Assembly: GCA_934255485.1 (NCBI GenBank)
Contig: CAKQOG010000022.1
Location: 1-39,734, forward strand
Origin: an uncultured Prevotellamassilia sp.
GTDB taxonomy: Bacteria; Bacteroidota; Bacteroidia; Bacteroidales; Bacteroidaceae
Length of the DNA: 39,734 bases
Direction: 5' to 3'
Below are positions 15,482 through 23,586 of this stretch, piece by piece. The notes under the pieces were generated by a model. That model saw nothing but the letters and a program-made list of their open reading frames with translations. It was not told the DNA's origin and did no database searches. Position numbers and translations under genes: made by a program. How positions within the stretch are numbered: the first letter of the stretch is position 1; every line of letters begins with the position of its first letter.

Positions 15482-16432
15482 TTACCTTCTGCGTGTGAAA
15501 ATTATGATTATTACCGCTGGAATAATGAGTAAAATGCCCGATAAAACTTGCACGCTGAAAGGCTCGTCGAACACAATGCAACCTATAATTACAGCGGTTA
15601 ATGGTTCGAGTGCACCAAGCACTGCGGTTAGTGTGCTTCCGATACGCTTAACACTATACACCAAACTCACATTGGTGATAAATGTGCAAACTACAGCTAA
15701 CGACAACAAATTTTTAAGTTGCAAGGGTGTGGATATTAGGGAGAAATTGCCTTGTCTTAAAGCCTCAGCGCCAAAGATTATAGCCCCTATAAACATTACG
15801 TAAAACACGAGTTTGCTACTCTCCATTGTAGCGGCTCTTGAGCGATTTACGCGGATTAGATAGAGCGCATAACAAACGGCAGATATTAGCACTATTATCA
15901 CGCCTTTTATGCTTGTATTTCCGTTGGTATTCCACGATAATACGGCAACTCCAGCAACAGCCATCGCCACAGCTAACAAGGTGCTTAGGCGCCTGGATTC
16001 GTTATAAAACATCATCATTATCAAGGCTGTTACAACGGGATACATAAAGTGTAATGTTGTTGCCACGCCGCTCGACATATAGTTATAACCATCTATCAAA
16101 AAAAGGGCTGAACCATCGCTAATGAACGATAAATAGATGAGTGTTACCAATTCGCCACGCGTTACCTTAAAGCTCTTTCGGCGTACTATCATCACCATTG
16201 CGACCAATAGGCTTGCAAAACCAAAACGATAGAATAGTATGGTTGGATCTGACAAATATTGTGATACATCGCCCTGTTTTATGGGTAATGTAAAGAAAGG
16301 TATAAAGCCATAACATATGGCTGCAAGGAGCCCGACGATAAAGCCTAATGTAGCCTCTTTTTGCTTATTTTTAGCTGGATTAGAGGGAGTTTCTGTAGTT
16401 TCAGAAGTTTGAAGATTGTTATTTGTTGTCAT
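15482..16432 (-). CDS. DMT-superfamily (EamA) transporter
   Basis: A 316-residue membrane protein with about ten predicted spans arranged as two EamA repeats, the layout of the drug/metabolite transporter 10-TMS family. The first repeat starts at ATLGFIVGLLAAICYGFIPF and the second near SIKGVIIVLISAVCYALYLI; PLTAVIIGCIVFDEP near the end is the usual EamA end-block. A polar 27-residue Thr/Asn-rich leader precedes the first span. Members export or import amino acids, nucleobases or other small metabolites; no substrate can be assigned. It is flanked by terminators on both sides and thus appears to be its own unit. Confidence 0.85.
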   Translation of the reverse strand: MTTNNNLQTSETTETPSNPAKNKQKEATLGFIVGLLAAICYGFIPFFTLPIKQGDVSQYLSDPTILFYRFGFASLLVAMVMIVRRKSFKVTRGELVTLIYLSFISDGSALFLIDGYNYMSSGVATTLHFMYPVVTALIMMMFYNESRRLSTLLAVAMAVAGVAVLSWNTNGNTSIKGVIIVLISAVCYALYLIRVNRSRAATMESSKLVFYVMFIGAIIFGAEALRQGNFSLISTPLQLKNLLSLAVVCTFITNVSLVYSVKRIGSTLTAVLGALEPLTAVIIGCIVFDEPFSVQVLSGILLIIPAVIIIIFTRRR

Positions 16433-16475
16433 GTGTAAAAATGTGAGTGTTAGATGTAAGGCTCATACACAAGAA

Positions 16476-16516
16476 CTATCTGCAAAGGCTAATATAGGTT
16501 TGAACTTTGCAGATAG
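16476..16516 (-). terminator. Hairpin after the nitroreductase gene
   Basis: CTATCTGCAAAG (16476-16487) and CTTTGCAGATAG (16505-16516) form a perfect 12-bp stem with a 17-nt loop, 4 bp past the nitroreductase stop. The tail on the minus strand (TTCTTGTG) has only a weak T-run. Confidence 0.6.
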
Positions 16517-16520
16517 AACC

Positions 16521-17165
16521 TTACCATAAATTGTAATGTATGTTGTCTGCATTATATTTGTCTTTAGGCTGAGGATTGCCTTTGGGATAACCTATGGGAA
16601 TAACATTAAGAGGGATGATATTATCAGGCAATTTGAGAGCTACTTTAACAGCTGCAACTCTCTCGTCGTAGGGATAAGCTCCTGTCCATACGGCTCCCAA
16701 GCCCATAGCCTCAGCTTGTAACAATAGGTTCTCGGTGGCAGCAGAGCAGTCAAATGTCCAATTGGTAGAGGGTTTTCCGTCTTTATCAACCACACTCATA
16801 TCACCACAAACAACGATAGCTGCTTGCGCCTCAGCTAACATTTTACCATAAGGCAATTGGGCTGCCAAAGATTTCATAGCCTGCTTATCATTTACTACTA
16901 CAAATTTCCATGGACGCATATCCTTGCCCGTTGGCGCTGCCATTGCAGCACGCACGAGGGTGTCGAGTTTGCTCTTTTCAATTGGTTGATTGGTAAATGA
17001 GCGCACACTCTTGCGCTGCAATATGTTGCTCATTACCACATCTGCATTGCTGAGATGTGGGGTCGCACTTGTGTTGTTAATCAACACAATCAGTCGCGTC
17101 ATACTCGCCAATAGCGCAATGGCCAATACCACGCAGATTAGTTTATACTTATTAACCTCTTTCAT
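16521..17165 (-). CDS. Membrane-anchored nitroreductase-family flavoprotein
   Basis: A 214-residue nitroreductase-fold protein. An N-terminal hydrophobic segment (residues ~8-30, LICVVLAIALLASMTRLIVLI) is unlike cytoplasmic nitroreductases and implies membrane anchoring or export. The FMN-binding fold is shown by RKSVRSFTNQPIEKSKLDTLVRAAMAAPTGKDMRPWKFVVV and by the C-terminal AMGLGAVWTGAYP, with NVIPIGYPKG near the end. Members reduce nitro groups, quinones or flavins with NAD(P)H. It lies 35 bp downstream of the FMN-binding/NapH-like gene, so the pair may form an extracytoplasmic redox route with the flavoprotein as electron donor. That link is inferred. Confidence 0.8.
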   Translation of the reverse strand: MKEVNKYKLICVVLAIALLASMTRLIVLINNTSATPHLSNADVVMSNILQRKSVRSFTNQPIEKSKLDTLVRAAMAAPTGKDMRPWKFVVVNDKQAMKSLAAQLPYGKMLAEAQAAIVVCGDMSVVDKDGKPSTNWTFDCSAATENLLLQAEAMGLGAVWTGAYPYDERVAAVKVALKLPDNIIPLNVIPIGYPKGNPQPKDKYNADNIHYNLW

Positions 17166-17200
17166 TATATAAAGAATATTTTCAATACTATATTATTGCT

Positions 17201-18364
17201 TTATTTTTCACTTATATTGAGCAACATGCCCATGGGACACAAGCATTTGCACCACACGTTGGGTATAAACATGCTTGCCACAACTATCACACCAGACAGT
17301 ATTAATACCACAGGCGAAGTTGCTTGAAGCAAGAATGCTGTAAACGGCTCGTAATCAAGTAAAAAGCCTCCAATACCCGTCCATAACGAGAGCATGAGTA
17401 AGCAAAAAGCCCAAAGTCTGATGCGACTCATGGCCTTATATACTTTGGCAGAGCAATGAATTTTGGGTATAGGTATATGGGCTGCAATCTCTTGCAAACT
17501 ACCTAACGGACATACCCACGAACAATAGTAGTGTTTGTACTTAAACACAGGCATTAACACAGCCATAGCCAACACTAACAATGTGGGCAAATAAGCTATA
17601 GGACTAAGTCCGTTGGCTATCCAACCACGCAGCAATGAGAGCGAAAGGAACTGCCCACACCAAAAGCCAAGCACCACTACATTGAGTAGTAACTGAAATG
17701 TGCGTAGCCTTTTATTACCCCTAAAAAAAATGCTAATGAACCAACCTAATAGCAACACAAAAGCAACGGCAATAGCGCGTCCCCATCCTATTGTTGGCGA
17801 CTGTGCATGCTGGCTATGCAAAGAGGCATAAGCAGTCATAGCATTCTGCACGTTATGAATGATTGCATTGCTTGAAAACGTGGCACCGCTTACCGCATCT
17901 ACATGAAGATTTGTTGCTTTTTCAGCATCAAGTCCTATCCACTTTGCAGCAATAGCCTCAAAAGCTCGGTTAAAAAAAGAGGGGGTTTCAGCATTATCTT
18001 GGGCTACAATGTGCTTTATAGTTCCTTTGGCATCGACATATATATATAAAGGTGTGGCACCTGCAAAGCCTTTTACATCTTTAGCATAAGGAGCTGAATA
18101 AATGAGTGTGCCTAAAGCATTACCTTGAGATGATTGCACCATCCAAGAGGCCGAATCGTGCGGAACAAGTTGGGTTTTGTTTGCCTTTATGCCTAAATCG
18201 GCAAGTTGTTGCTCGGTGGGCAATATTAATGTAGATGCTTGCTCTGTGGCATTTTCTGCATTGCCCAAACGTTTGCCAAACAAATTGCCTGTCCATGCAG
18301 CAGCTGCCGTTAGGAGCAGAAACACTACCAATAATGAGAGTGCGTGCGACAAATGCGTTTGCAT
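17201..18364 (-). CDS. FMN-binding / NapH-like membrane electron-transfer protein
   Basis: A protein of about 387 residues from the ATG at 18364; a GTG at 18400 would add 12 residues. An N-terminal span (~10-25) is followed by an extracytoplasmic FMN-binding domain with the flavinylation motif DAVSGAT (SGAT at 159-162, Thr162 the expected attachment site), as in RnfG, NqrC and NosR. The second half has about five spans and NapH/NosR-style iron-sulfur motifs: CSWVCP (281-286) and CKCLCPMG (372-379). The protein probably carries electrons across or along the inner membrane to a periplasmic acceptor. FMN attachment would need an ApbE enzyme; one is encoded at 35437. The nitroreductase-like gene follows in the same unit, and aroB lies 69 bp upstream. 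Confidence 0.82.
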   Translation of the reverse strand: MQTHLSHALSLLVVFLLLTAAAAWTGNLFGKRLGNAENATEQASTLILPTEQQLADLGIKANKTQLVPHDSASWMVQSSQGNALGTLIYSAPYAKDVKGFAGATPLYIYVDAKGTIKHIVAQDNAETPSFFNRAFEAIAAKWIGLDAEKATNLHVDAVSGATFSSNAIIHNVQNAMTAYASLHSQHAQSPTIGWGRAIAVAFVLLLGWFISIFFRGNKRLRTFQLLLNVVVLGFWCGQFLSLSLLRGWIANGLSPIAYLPTLLVLAMAVLMPVFKYKHYYCSWVCPLGSLQEIAAHIPIPKIHCSAKVYKAMSRIRLWAFCLLMLSLWTGIGGFLLDYEPFTAFLLQATSPVVLILSGVIVVASMFIPNVWCKCLCPMGMLLNISEK

Positions 18365-18433
18365 TTTCTCTATTATTCGGTTTTTATTATCTATTATCAC
18401 TATCGTATGTTTCTTATATTCTACAACAACTAT

Positions 18434-19480
18434 CTATGCTTCACGAAAGAAATCGAAACTTTCGAACACATCTTCTTTGCTTAAATGCTGATTGAGTTTG
18501 ATACAACCAATGCCCGAAAGCAACGTAAAGTTAATCACACCACCAACGTTCTTCTTGTCGTGCAACATGGTGTTGTATATATGTTCGTAATCTTTGCAAT
18601 CAAAGGCAAATGGCCCATAGTTTTCGCGAATAAAACTAATAGTTTGGCGCATTTGTTCTATAGGAAATTCCATGTGAACAGCACTCAAATAAAGCTCGCA
18701 AAGCAAACCATAAGCCACAGCATAACCATGCAAAATAGGGGTGTTGCGCTCCAATGCAAGGCTTTCGAAAGCATGGCCAACAGTATGACCTAAATTCAGT
18801 GCCTTGCGTATACCATGTTCGTGCGGATCTTCTGTTACAATGCGTTCCTTGCAACGTATGCTCTGCTCTACAAGCGTTTGTAGGTGGGCATAGTCGGGCT
18901 GTGAAAGGTTGAACTTTAAATGGTCTGCCCACATATCAGCATTTTCGAGCAGCGAGTGTTTCAGCATTTCGGCATAGCCAGAACGTAAATTAGCATCGTC
19001 GAGCGTACGCAAAAAGTCAGTATTAATAATCACCGCACGACTCTCTTGAAACACGCCAACTTCGTTTTTATATCCATTAAAATTGATGCCTGTTTTTCCG
19101 CCAACGGCTGCATCAACCATCGAAAGTAAGGTGGTAGGAATATTGATAAAATCAATGCCACGCTTAAAAGTAGCAGCTGCAAAACCACCTAAGTCTGTAA
19201 CCATACCACCGCCTAAATTTATCAGTAGCGAACGGCGCGAAGCCTTTCCATTGCTCAACGCACTCCACACATCTGCAAGCGAATTAAGCGTTTTATTTAC
19301 ATCTGTAGGCTTTATTACTATATCTTGTGCATTTATCACAGCCTTGCATTGTTCTACCAAAGGACGGCACAACTGGTGGGTGGTTGTATCTGTAAGTAAG
19401 AACACTTTGTCTGCGCCAATTTCATCGCAAAGTTGGTCGAGTTCGTTGATGATATTTTTTGAAAATACTATCTTCTGCAT
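18434..19480 (-). CDS. aroB: 3-dehydroquinate synthase
   Basis: A 348-residue enzyme of the shikimate pathway that cyclises DAHP to 3-dehydroquinate, using NAD and a divalent metal. The NAD-binding glycine motif LGGGMVTDLGGFAAATFKRG and the block INIPTTLLSMVDAAVGGKTG are unmistakable. Metal ligands lie in GYAEMLKHSLL, LNLGHTVGHAFES and HGYAVAYGLLCE. The length matches the family. It shares direction with the flavoprotein downstream and the thioesterase upstream (71 bp), a possible operon without obvious pathway link. Confidence 0.97.
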   Translation of the reverse strand: MQKIVFSKNIINELDQLCDEIGADKVFLLTDTTTHQLCRPLVEQCKAVINAQDIVIKPTDVNKTLNSLADVWSALSNGKASRRSLLINLGGGMVTDLGGFAAATFKRGIDFINIPTTLLSMVDAAVGGKTGINFNGYKNEVGVFQESRAVIINTDFLRTLDDANLRSGYAEMLKHSLLENADMWADHLKFNLSQPDYAHLQTLVEQSIRCKERIVTEDPHEHGIRKALNLGHTVGHAFESLALERNTPILHGYAVAYGLLCELYLSAVHMEFPIEQMRQTISFIRENYGPFAFDCKDYEHIYNTMLHDKKNVGGVINFTLLSGIGCIKLNQHLSKEDVFESFDFFREA

Positions 19481-19551
19481 ATTTTTATATACCTATTTAT
19501 ATATCTTTCTTACTAATTTTTACGTGGTGTTAGCAACATAACTTGCATGCG

Positions 19552-19986
19552 TTAAAGAGCTTCATAATCTTCAAAATCCTTACGATATGCCTCAGGTATT
19601 TCAGCCGATTGCTGCGTTTTGAGATTAAAACATACCATAACCGTTTTACATTGACATACCACGCATTGCGTACGCTGGTTTATAGCCCTCTGCTTTAGTG
19701 TAAAGCTTTTTGTGCCTACGTGCGACACTCGAGTTTCTATCACAATATCATCGCCATAAAATATTGGCATAATGAAGTCTGCATTGATGTTAGCTATTAC
19801 GGGCACTACGTCGGATGCCCTATAATCTACTTTCAGCACATTGCGTAAATACTCTTCTTTTCCAAGGTCGTAGTATGCAAAATAGGCATTATTATTAACG
19901 TGGCCATACCGATCGACATCGTTAAACCTTATTTGTATGGGCAACTGGTGATGATACACCTCTTGAGGTTGTTCAGCTTTTTGCAT
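19552..19986 (-). CDS. Acyl-CoA thioesterase, 4HBT/YbgC type
   Basis: A 144-residue hot-dog fold protein. The catalytic region is QIRFNDVDRYGHVNNNAYFAYYD, where the Asp before GHVNN is the expected catalytic residue of 4-hydroxybenzoyl-CoA thioesterase-like enzymes; IVIETRVSHVGTKSFTLKQR is the second conserved strand pair. It cleaves acyl-CoA thioesters in the cytoplasm; chain preference is unknown. It lies 21 bp downstream of a small unknown gene and 71 bp upstream of aroB on the same strand. Confidence 0.88.
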   Translation of the reverse strand: MQKAEQPQEVYHHQLPIQIRFNDVDRYGHVNNNAYFAYYDLGKEEYLRNVLKVDYRASDVVPVIANINADFIMPIFYGDDIVIETRVSHVGTKSFTLKQRAINQRTQCVVCQCKTVMVCFNLKTQQSAEIPEAYRKDFEDYEAL

Positions 19987-20007
19987 TGTTATATATATTG
20001 TATATTG

Positions 20008-20280
20008 TTAATCCCAATAAGATCGAGCTATTGCCCGCAATTTCATCACATTGGGAACAATTTCAAAACTTTCTTCATCTACGCAACAAAGGTCGCTTAT
20101 GGAATAAACATTATTCTCTTCGTCTGTAGGTTTGTGCCCCACATTACGAAAATAATGATTGCGTGCATCGACTATCTCTATAGCATCTTTATTATATTCG
20201 GGTGGCTCTATCGAAGTACGAAGTTCCTCACTAACATACCTTTCAAATGCTGCTACAAAATCTGCTTTATCGTTGTACAT
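20008..20280 (-). CDS. Small acidic protein of unknown function
   Basis: A 90-residue protein with no signal peptide, spans or motif I recognise. It is acidic, with aromatic residues spread throughout and two adjacent cysteines (LCCVDEES). It is probably real: it follows a good -7 element, sits 21 bp ahead of the thioesterase gene on the same strand, and its codon use looks like that of the neighbours. No function is proposed. Confidence 0.6.
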   Translation of the reverse strand: MYNDKADFVAAFERYVSEELRTSIEPPEYNKDAIEIVDARNHYFRNVGHKPTDEENNVYSISDLCCVDEESFEIVPNVMKLRAIARSYWD

Positions 20281-20334
20281 ACCCTTGTTTATGAGATTAG
20301 GTGAAGCGTTATTCTTTTAATGTATACTTACGTA

Positions 20335-20342
20335 CAAAGGTA
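20335..20342 (-). promoter_or_regulatory. -7 promoter element for the 20280-to-aroB run
   Basis: The complement reads TACCTTTG, fitting TAnnTTTG, about 55 bp ahead of the start codon at 20280. No clear -33 element is seen. Confidence 0.4.
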
Positions 20343-20545
20343 GCAAAACATTTTGCATAGAGCGTCATAACTTATTACAACAAGTGTTTTTTTCTTTTTT
20401 TTAAGAGCGTTTTAAGCGCATCTTCTGACAAAAGTTAAGGTATTTAACTAATTTACAACTTTTTTGCCTAACAAGTTTTGGTAAATACAAAAAAAATGCA
20501 CAAATTTGGGGTTATAATAAACAACGCACTTAAATCATACATACC

Positions 20546-20923
20546 ATGGAAGATTATAAATACAGAACAAACAAAGAACGTGTAGACAACGAGATTTTAT
20601 TCTCTAAAACCATTAAAGCAGGTAAACGCGTATATTACATCGATGTGAAGCGCGACAGAAAAGGCGAACTCTACATTTCGATGACAGAGAGTAAACGTTT
20701 AAAAGAGCAAGCCGACCCTATGCACCCCATTTTTGAGAAGCACAAGATTTTTCTCTACCGTGAAGACCTCGAGAAATTTCAGCACGCATTCAATGAGGTA
20801 GTCAACTTTACGCAGGGACGTTCACGCAATAGTTTCTCGAGTGATTGGAATAAACCAACCGACAATCTTGACACTGAAGATTTTGGTAAAGAAGAATACA
20901 AGCTCAATGTTGAATTTGAATAA
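20546..20923 (+). CDS. PUR-family DNA/RNA-binding protein (DUF3276)
   Basis: A 125-residue protein of the bacterial PUR (Pur-alpha-like) family. Residues about 14-95 carry the PUR repeat fold: ILFSKTIKAGKRVYYIDVKR, GELYISMTESKRL, then KIFLYREDLEKFQHAFNEVVNFTQG. Members bind single-stranded nucleic acids and act on transcription or translation; they are near universal in Bacteroidota. The acidic C-terminal tail (from about 100) is disordered in appearance. It stands alone: a hairpin terminator follows 10 bp after the stop codon. Confidence 0.85.
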   Translation: MEDYKYRTNKERVDNEILFSKTIKAGKRVYYIDVKRDRKGELYISMTESKRLKEQADPMHPIFEKHKIFLYREDLEKFQHAFNEVVNFTQGRSRNSFSSDWNKPTDNLDTEDFGKEEYKLNVEFE

Positions 20924-20932
20924 ATTGTATAA

Positions 20933-20982
20933 AAATATGCCTACAAACCCAGAACATGCGTCTGTGATTTGTAGGCATATTT
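20933..20982 (+). terminator. Terminator of the PUR protein gene
   Basis: AAATATGCCTACAAA (20933-20947) and TTTGTAGGCATATTT (20968-20982) are perfect 15-bp complements with a 20-nt loop, starting 9 bp after the stop codon. The flanks are A- and T-rich, so it could work on both strands. Confidence 0.8.
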
Positions 20983-21124
20983 ATCAAGACCAACAACTCA
21001 AATCGCTATATTTCGATTTATTGGATTAAAGAAACGCTGCAATTCGTTTTTCTTTAGTAATGAGAGATGTTCATTACTTACTGATAACCAATGCTTTGTA
21101 AAAAAACACACCTAACATACCCTT

Positions 21125-21212
21125 ACAAGAATACGTGTTCTTGCAGTATAATAACGCCTTTATAAGACAACAAGAACACGCAAATAAGGCACACAAGGAT
21201 ACGTATCCTTGT
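21125..21212. repeat. Pair of direct repeats centred on 20-bp palindromes
   Basis: ACAAGAATACGTGTTCTTGC (21125-21144) is nearly palindromic and ACAAGGATACGTATCCTTGT (21193-21212) is perfectly so. The likeness continues downstream (AGTATAATAACGC versus AGCTTTATAACAC), so the units are direct repeats with a 68-bp period. They could be operator sites, nested hairpins or remnants of a small repeat array. Confidence 0.65.
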
Positions 21213-21427
21213 AGCTTTATAACACGTTTGTTGCAATTTTTTGTTAGTTTTTTTAGTGAAATAGATAGTGTATGTTCACAAACACATTACAAAATCCGTT
21301 CTATTTCAAAAGTCTTAAATGTCAATAAATGTTCACATTTTACGTGACTAACGAGACATATTCTTTAAGGCATCCACCTTCTTTGTATTGCACTAACTTT
21401 AATTGCTTGAAGTTAGGCGACACATCA

Positions 21428-21465
21428 GACAATCAAAACAAAAATTGCTTTTTGTTTTGATTGTC
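21428..21465. repeat. Perfect 17-bp inverted repeat overlapping the map promoter
   Basis: GACAATCAAAACAAAAA (21428-21444), loop TTGC, and TTTTTGTTTTGATTGTC (21449-21465). The right arm contains the -33 TTTG of the map promoter, so protein binding or cruciform formation here would affect initiation. As RNA from an upstream start it could also act as a terminator. Confidence 0.75.
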
Positions 21466-21486
21466 GTTCGGTTTGCACTAACTTTG
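21456..21486 (+). promoter_or_regulatory. Consensus promoter of map
   Basis: The -33 element TTTG at 21456-21459, a 19-bp spacer and the -7 element TAACTTTG at 21479-21486 match the Bacteroidota consensus exactly. The start would be near 21493, giving a leader of about 35 nt. Confidence 0.8.
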
Positions 21487-21528
21487 CAACGAAATGGCTA
21501 AAAGCCACTCCACAATATACTACACACA

Positions 21529-22389
21529 ATGATGTTAAAAAGAAAAATAAGAAATTGGTATGTCCCCAAAGGACAAGAACCTACAGATTTCGATAAACGC
21601 ATTCTGAGTTTTCAAAATCGTGGAGAGCTTGTTCCTACACGCAAACTGATTAAAACCCCTGAACAAATAGAGGGTATTAAACGTTCGTGCGAAGTGAACA
21701 CTGGGGTGCTCGACTTGGTTGAAAAAGAAATTCATGCAGGCATGAGTACCGCAGAGATTGACAAATTGGTTTACGACTATACTGTAGCACATGGTGCAAT
21801 ACCTGCTCCTCTTAATTACGAAGGATTTCCTAAAAGTGTATGCACAAGTATCAATGAAGTGGTATGTCATGGCATACCATCTGAATATGAAATTTTGCAA
21901 GAGGGCGATATTATCAATGTAGATGTAAGTACAATCCTTGATGGTTATTTCAGTGATGCTTCCCGTATGTTTATCATCGGAAAGACTTCGCCCGAAAAAG
22001 AAAAACTTGTACGCGTTACAAAAGAATGTCTTGAAATTGGTGCTGAGGCTGCCAAGCCTTGGGGCTTTGTGGGCGACATTGGTAAAGCTATCGAAAAACA
22101 TGCCAAGAAAAATGGATTTAGCGTGGTGCGTGATCTTTGCGGACATGGCGTTGGATTGGAATTTCATGAAGATCCTGAAGTTGATCACTACAACACCCAT
22201 CATCATGGCATGTTGCTTGTTCCTGGTATGGTATTTACTATTGAGCCTATGATAAATATGGGCGATTGGCATGTATTTATAGATGAGGAAGATGGTTGGA
22301 CCGTAGTTACTGAAGACGAATTGCCTTCTGCACAATGGGAGCATACTTTCTTAATGACAGAACACGGACTCGAAGTACTTACATACTAA
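21529..22389 (+). CDS. map: Methionine aminopeptidase, type I
   Basis: A 286-residue metalloprotease that removes N-terminal methionine from new proteins. The pita-bread fold is clear: CTSINEVVCHGIP, INVDVSTILDGYFSDASRMF (two metal-binding Asp), LCGHGVGLEFHEDP (metal-binding His), VFTIEPMINMG (Glu) and the last Glu in QWEHTFLMT. About 35 extra N-terminal residues (RKIRNWYVPKGQEP) precede the catalytic domain, as in several Bacteroidota; they carry no Cys zinc motif. Two ATG codons stand in tandem at 21529 and 21532. It has its own promoter and is followed by tsaD after a 120-bp gap. Confidence 0.95.
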   Translation: MMLKRKIRNWYVPKGQEPTDFDKRILSFQNRGELVPTRKLIKTPEQIEGIKRSCEVNTGVLDLVEKEIHAGMSTAEIDKLVYDYTVAHGAIPAPLNYEGFPKSVCTSINEVVCHGIPSEYEILQEGDIINVDVSTILDGYFSDASRMFIIGKTSPEKEKLVRVTKECLEIGAEAAKPWGFVGDIGKAIEKHAKKNGFSVVRDLCGHGVGLEFHEDPEVDHYNTHHHGMLLVPGMVFTIEPMINMGDWHVFIDEEDGWTVVTEDELPSAQWEHTFLMTEHGLEVLTY

Positions 22390-22396
22390 CTTAGCC

Positions 22397-22440
22397 TAAA
22401 CCAATGGGCAAGATTGCCCTATTACGAAACCATAGGTTTA
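22397..22440 (+). terminator. Hairpin after map
   Basis: TAAACC (22397-22402) and GGTTTA (22435-22440) enclose an inner stem GGGCAA/TTGCCC (22406-22411 and 22414-22419). There is no T-run, so it is only a weak terminator candidate between map and tsaD. Confidence 0.35.
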
Positions 22441-22508
22441 ATTGGATTGATATTTATAACACTATTAAAATGTGTAACAAATATCTGCTAAAGAAAAATA
22501 ACTAAACA

Positions 22509-23525
22509 ATGATAACGATACTTGCTATAGAATCGAGTTGCGATGACACTTCAGCAGCCGTGCTACGCGATGGATACCTACTAAGCAACGTTACAGCAAG
22601 CCAAGAAGTACATAAAGCATACGGAGGGGTAGTGCCCGAATTGGCATCACGTGCCCACCAACAAAATATTGTCCCCGTAGTAGACCAAGCATTGAAACGT
22701 GCTGGTGTGACAAAAGAAGAACTCTCTGCCGTGGCTGTTACGTTAGGTCCAGGACTAATGGGTTCATTGTTGGTTGGTGTATCGTTTGCCAAAGGTTTTG
22801 CTACTGCACTTGGCATACCTCTTATAGAAGCAAACCATTTGCAAGGACATATATTAGCACACTTCATTCAGACACACGATGATGAACATAATGTGCCTCC
22901 CTACCCTTTTTTGTGCCTACTTGTAAGTGGTGGCAACTCTCAAATTGTTAAAGTTAATGCCTACAACAAACTTGAGATATTGGGCCAAACAATTGATGAT
23001 GCTGCAGGCGAAGCTATGGACAAATGCTCAAAGGTTATGGGATTTGGCTACCCAGGTGGCCCCATTATCGACAAACTTGCACGACAAGGAAACCCCGATG
23101 CCTTTAAATTTAGCAAGCCTAATATTAGCGGACTTGACTATAGTTTTTCGGGCTTGAAAACGTCATTTCTTTATTTCTTACGAGACCAATTAAAGACTGA
23201 CCCTAATTTCATTGAACATCATAAGGAAGACTTGGCTGCATCGCTCGAACGCACCATTGTAGACATTTTGATGAAGAAATTAGACTTAGCCGTTAAGCAA
23301 ACAGGCATTCAGCACGTGGCTCTTTCGGGTGGTGTTTCAGCAAACACAGGCTTAAGAAATGCTTTTAAGCAACGTGCAGAAAAGAAAGGTTGGGATATAT
23401 ACATTCCACGCTTCTCTTATACTACAGATAATGCTGCAATGATAGCTATAACAGGGTATTTTAAGTATCTCGATAAAGACTTTTGTCCCATCGACAAACC
23501 CGCCTATTCGCGTACGATTCTGTAA
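22509..23525 (+). CDS. tsaD: tRNA N6-adenosine threonylcarbamoyltransferase
   Basis: A 338-residue enzyme that transfers threonylcarbamoyl to A37 of tRNAs reading ANN codons, working with TsaB, TsaE and TsaC. Hallmarks are the ASKHA-type start ILAIESSCDDTSAAVL, the metal-binding HLQGHILAH, LLVSGGNSQIV, the segment DDAAGEAMDK and the C-terminal ALSGGVSANTGLR and YTTDNAAMIA. The length and start match the family. It runs in the same direction as the CinA-like gene 61 bp downstream. Confidence 0.97.
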   Translation: MITILAIESSCDDTSAAVLRDGYLLSNVTASQEVHKAYGGVVPELASRAHQQNIVPVVDQALKRAGVTKEELSAVAVTLGPGLMGSLLVGVSFAKGFATALGIPLIEANHLQGHILAHFIQTHDDEHNVPPYPFLCLLVSGGNSQIVKVNAYNKLEILGQTIDDAAGEAMDKCSKVMGFGYPGGPIIDKLARQGNPDAFKFSKPNISGLDYSFSGLKTSFLYFLRDQLKTDPNFIEHHKEDLAASLERTIVDILMKKLDLAVKQTGIQHVALSGGVSANTGLRNAFKQRAEKKGWDIYIPRFSYTTDNAAMIAITGYFKYLDKDFCPIDKPAYSRTIL

Positions 23526-23586
23526 AAAGGGAACAAGCGCAAAAGACTATACAATCTGAATATAAACATAAACACATATCTATACA

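Larger units (their letters stand above)
20983..21528. other. Gene-free region with palindromes before map
   Basis: No credible gene is present. It holds two related 20-bp palindromic sites (21125-21144 and 21193-21212), a partial third site (CAAGAACACG, 21171-21180), a 17-bp hairpin at 21428-21465, two copies of TTGCACTAACTTT (21388-21400 and 21473-21485) and a consensus promoter just before map. Confidence 0.6.

Noticed and set aside
21535..22344. Long open frame (269 codons) on the minus strand opposite map
   Set aside because: It mirrors a certain gene, its protein is rich in Phe, His, Cys and Tyr without any domain, and it has no promoter or partner. It is a by-product of codon use in map.
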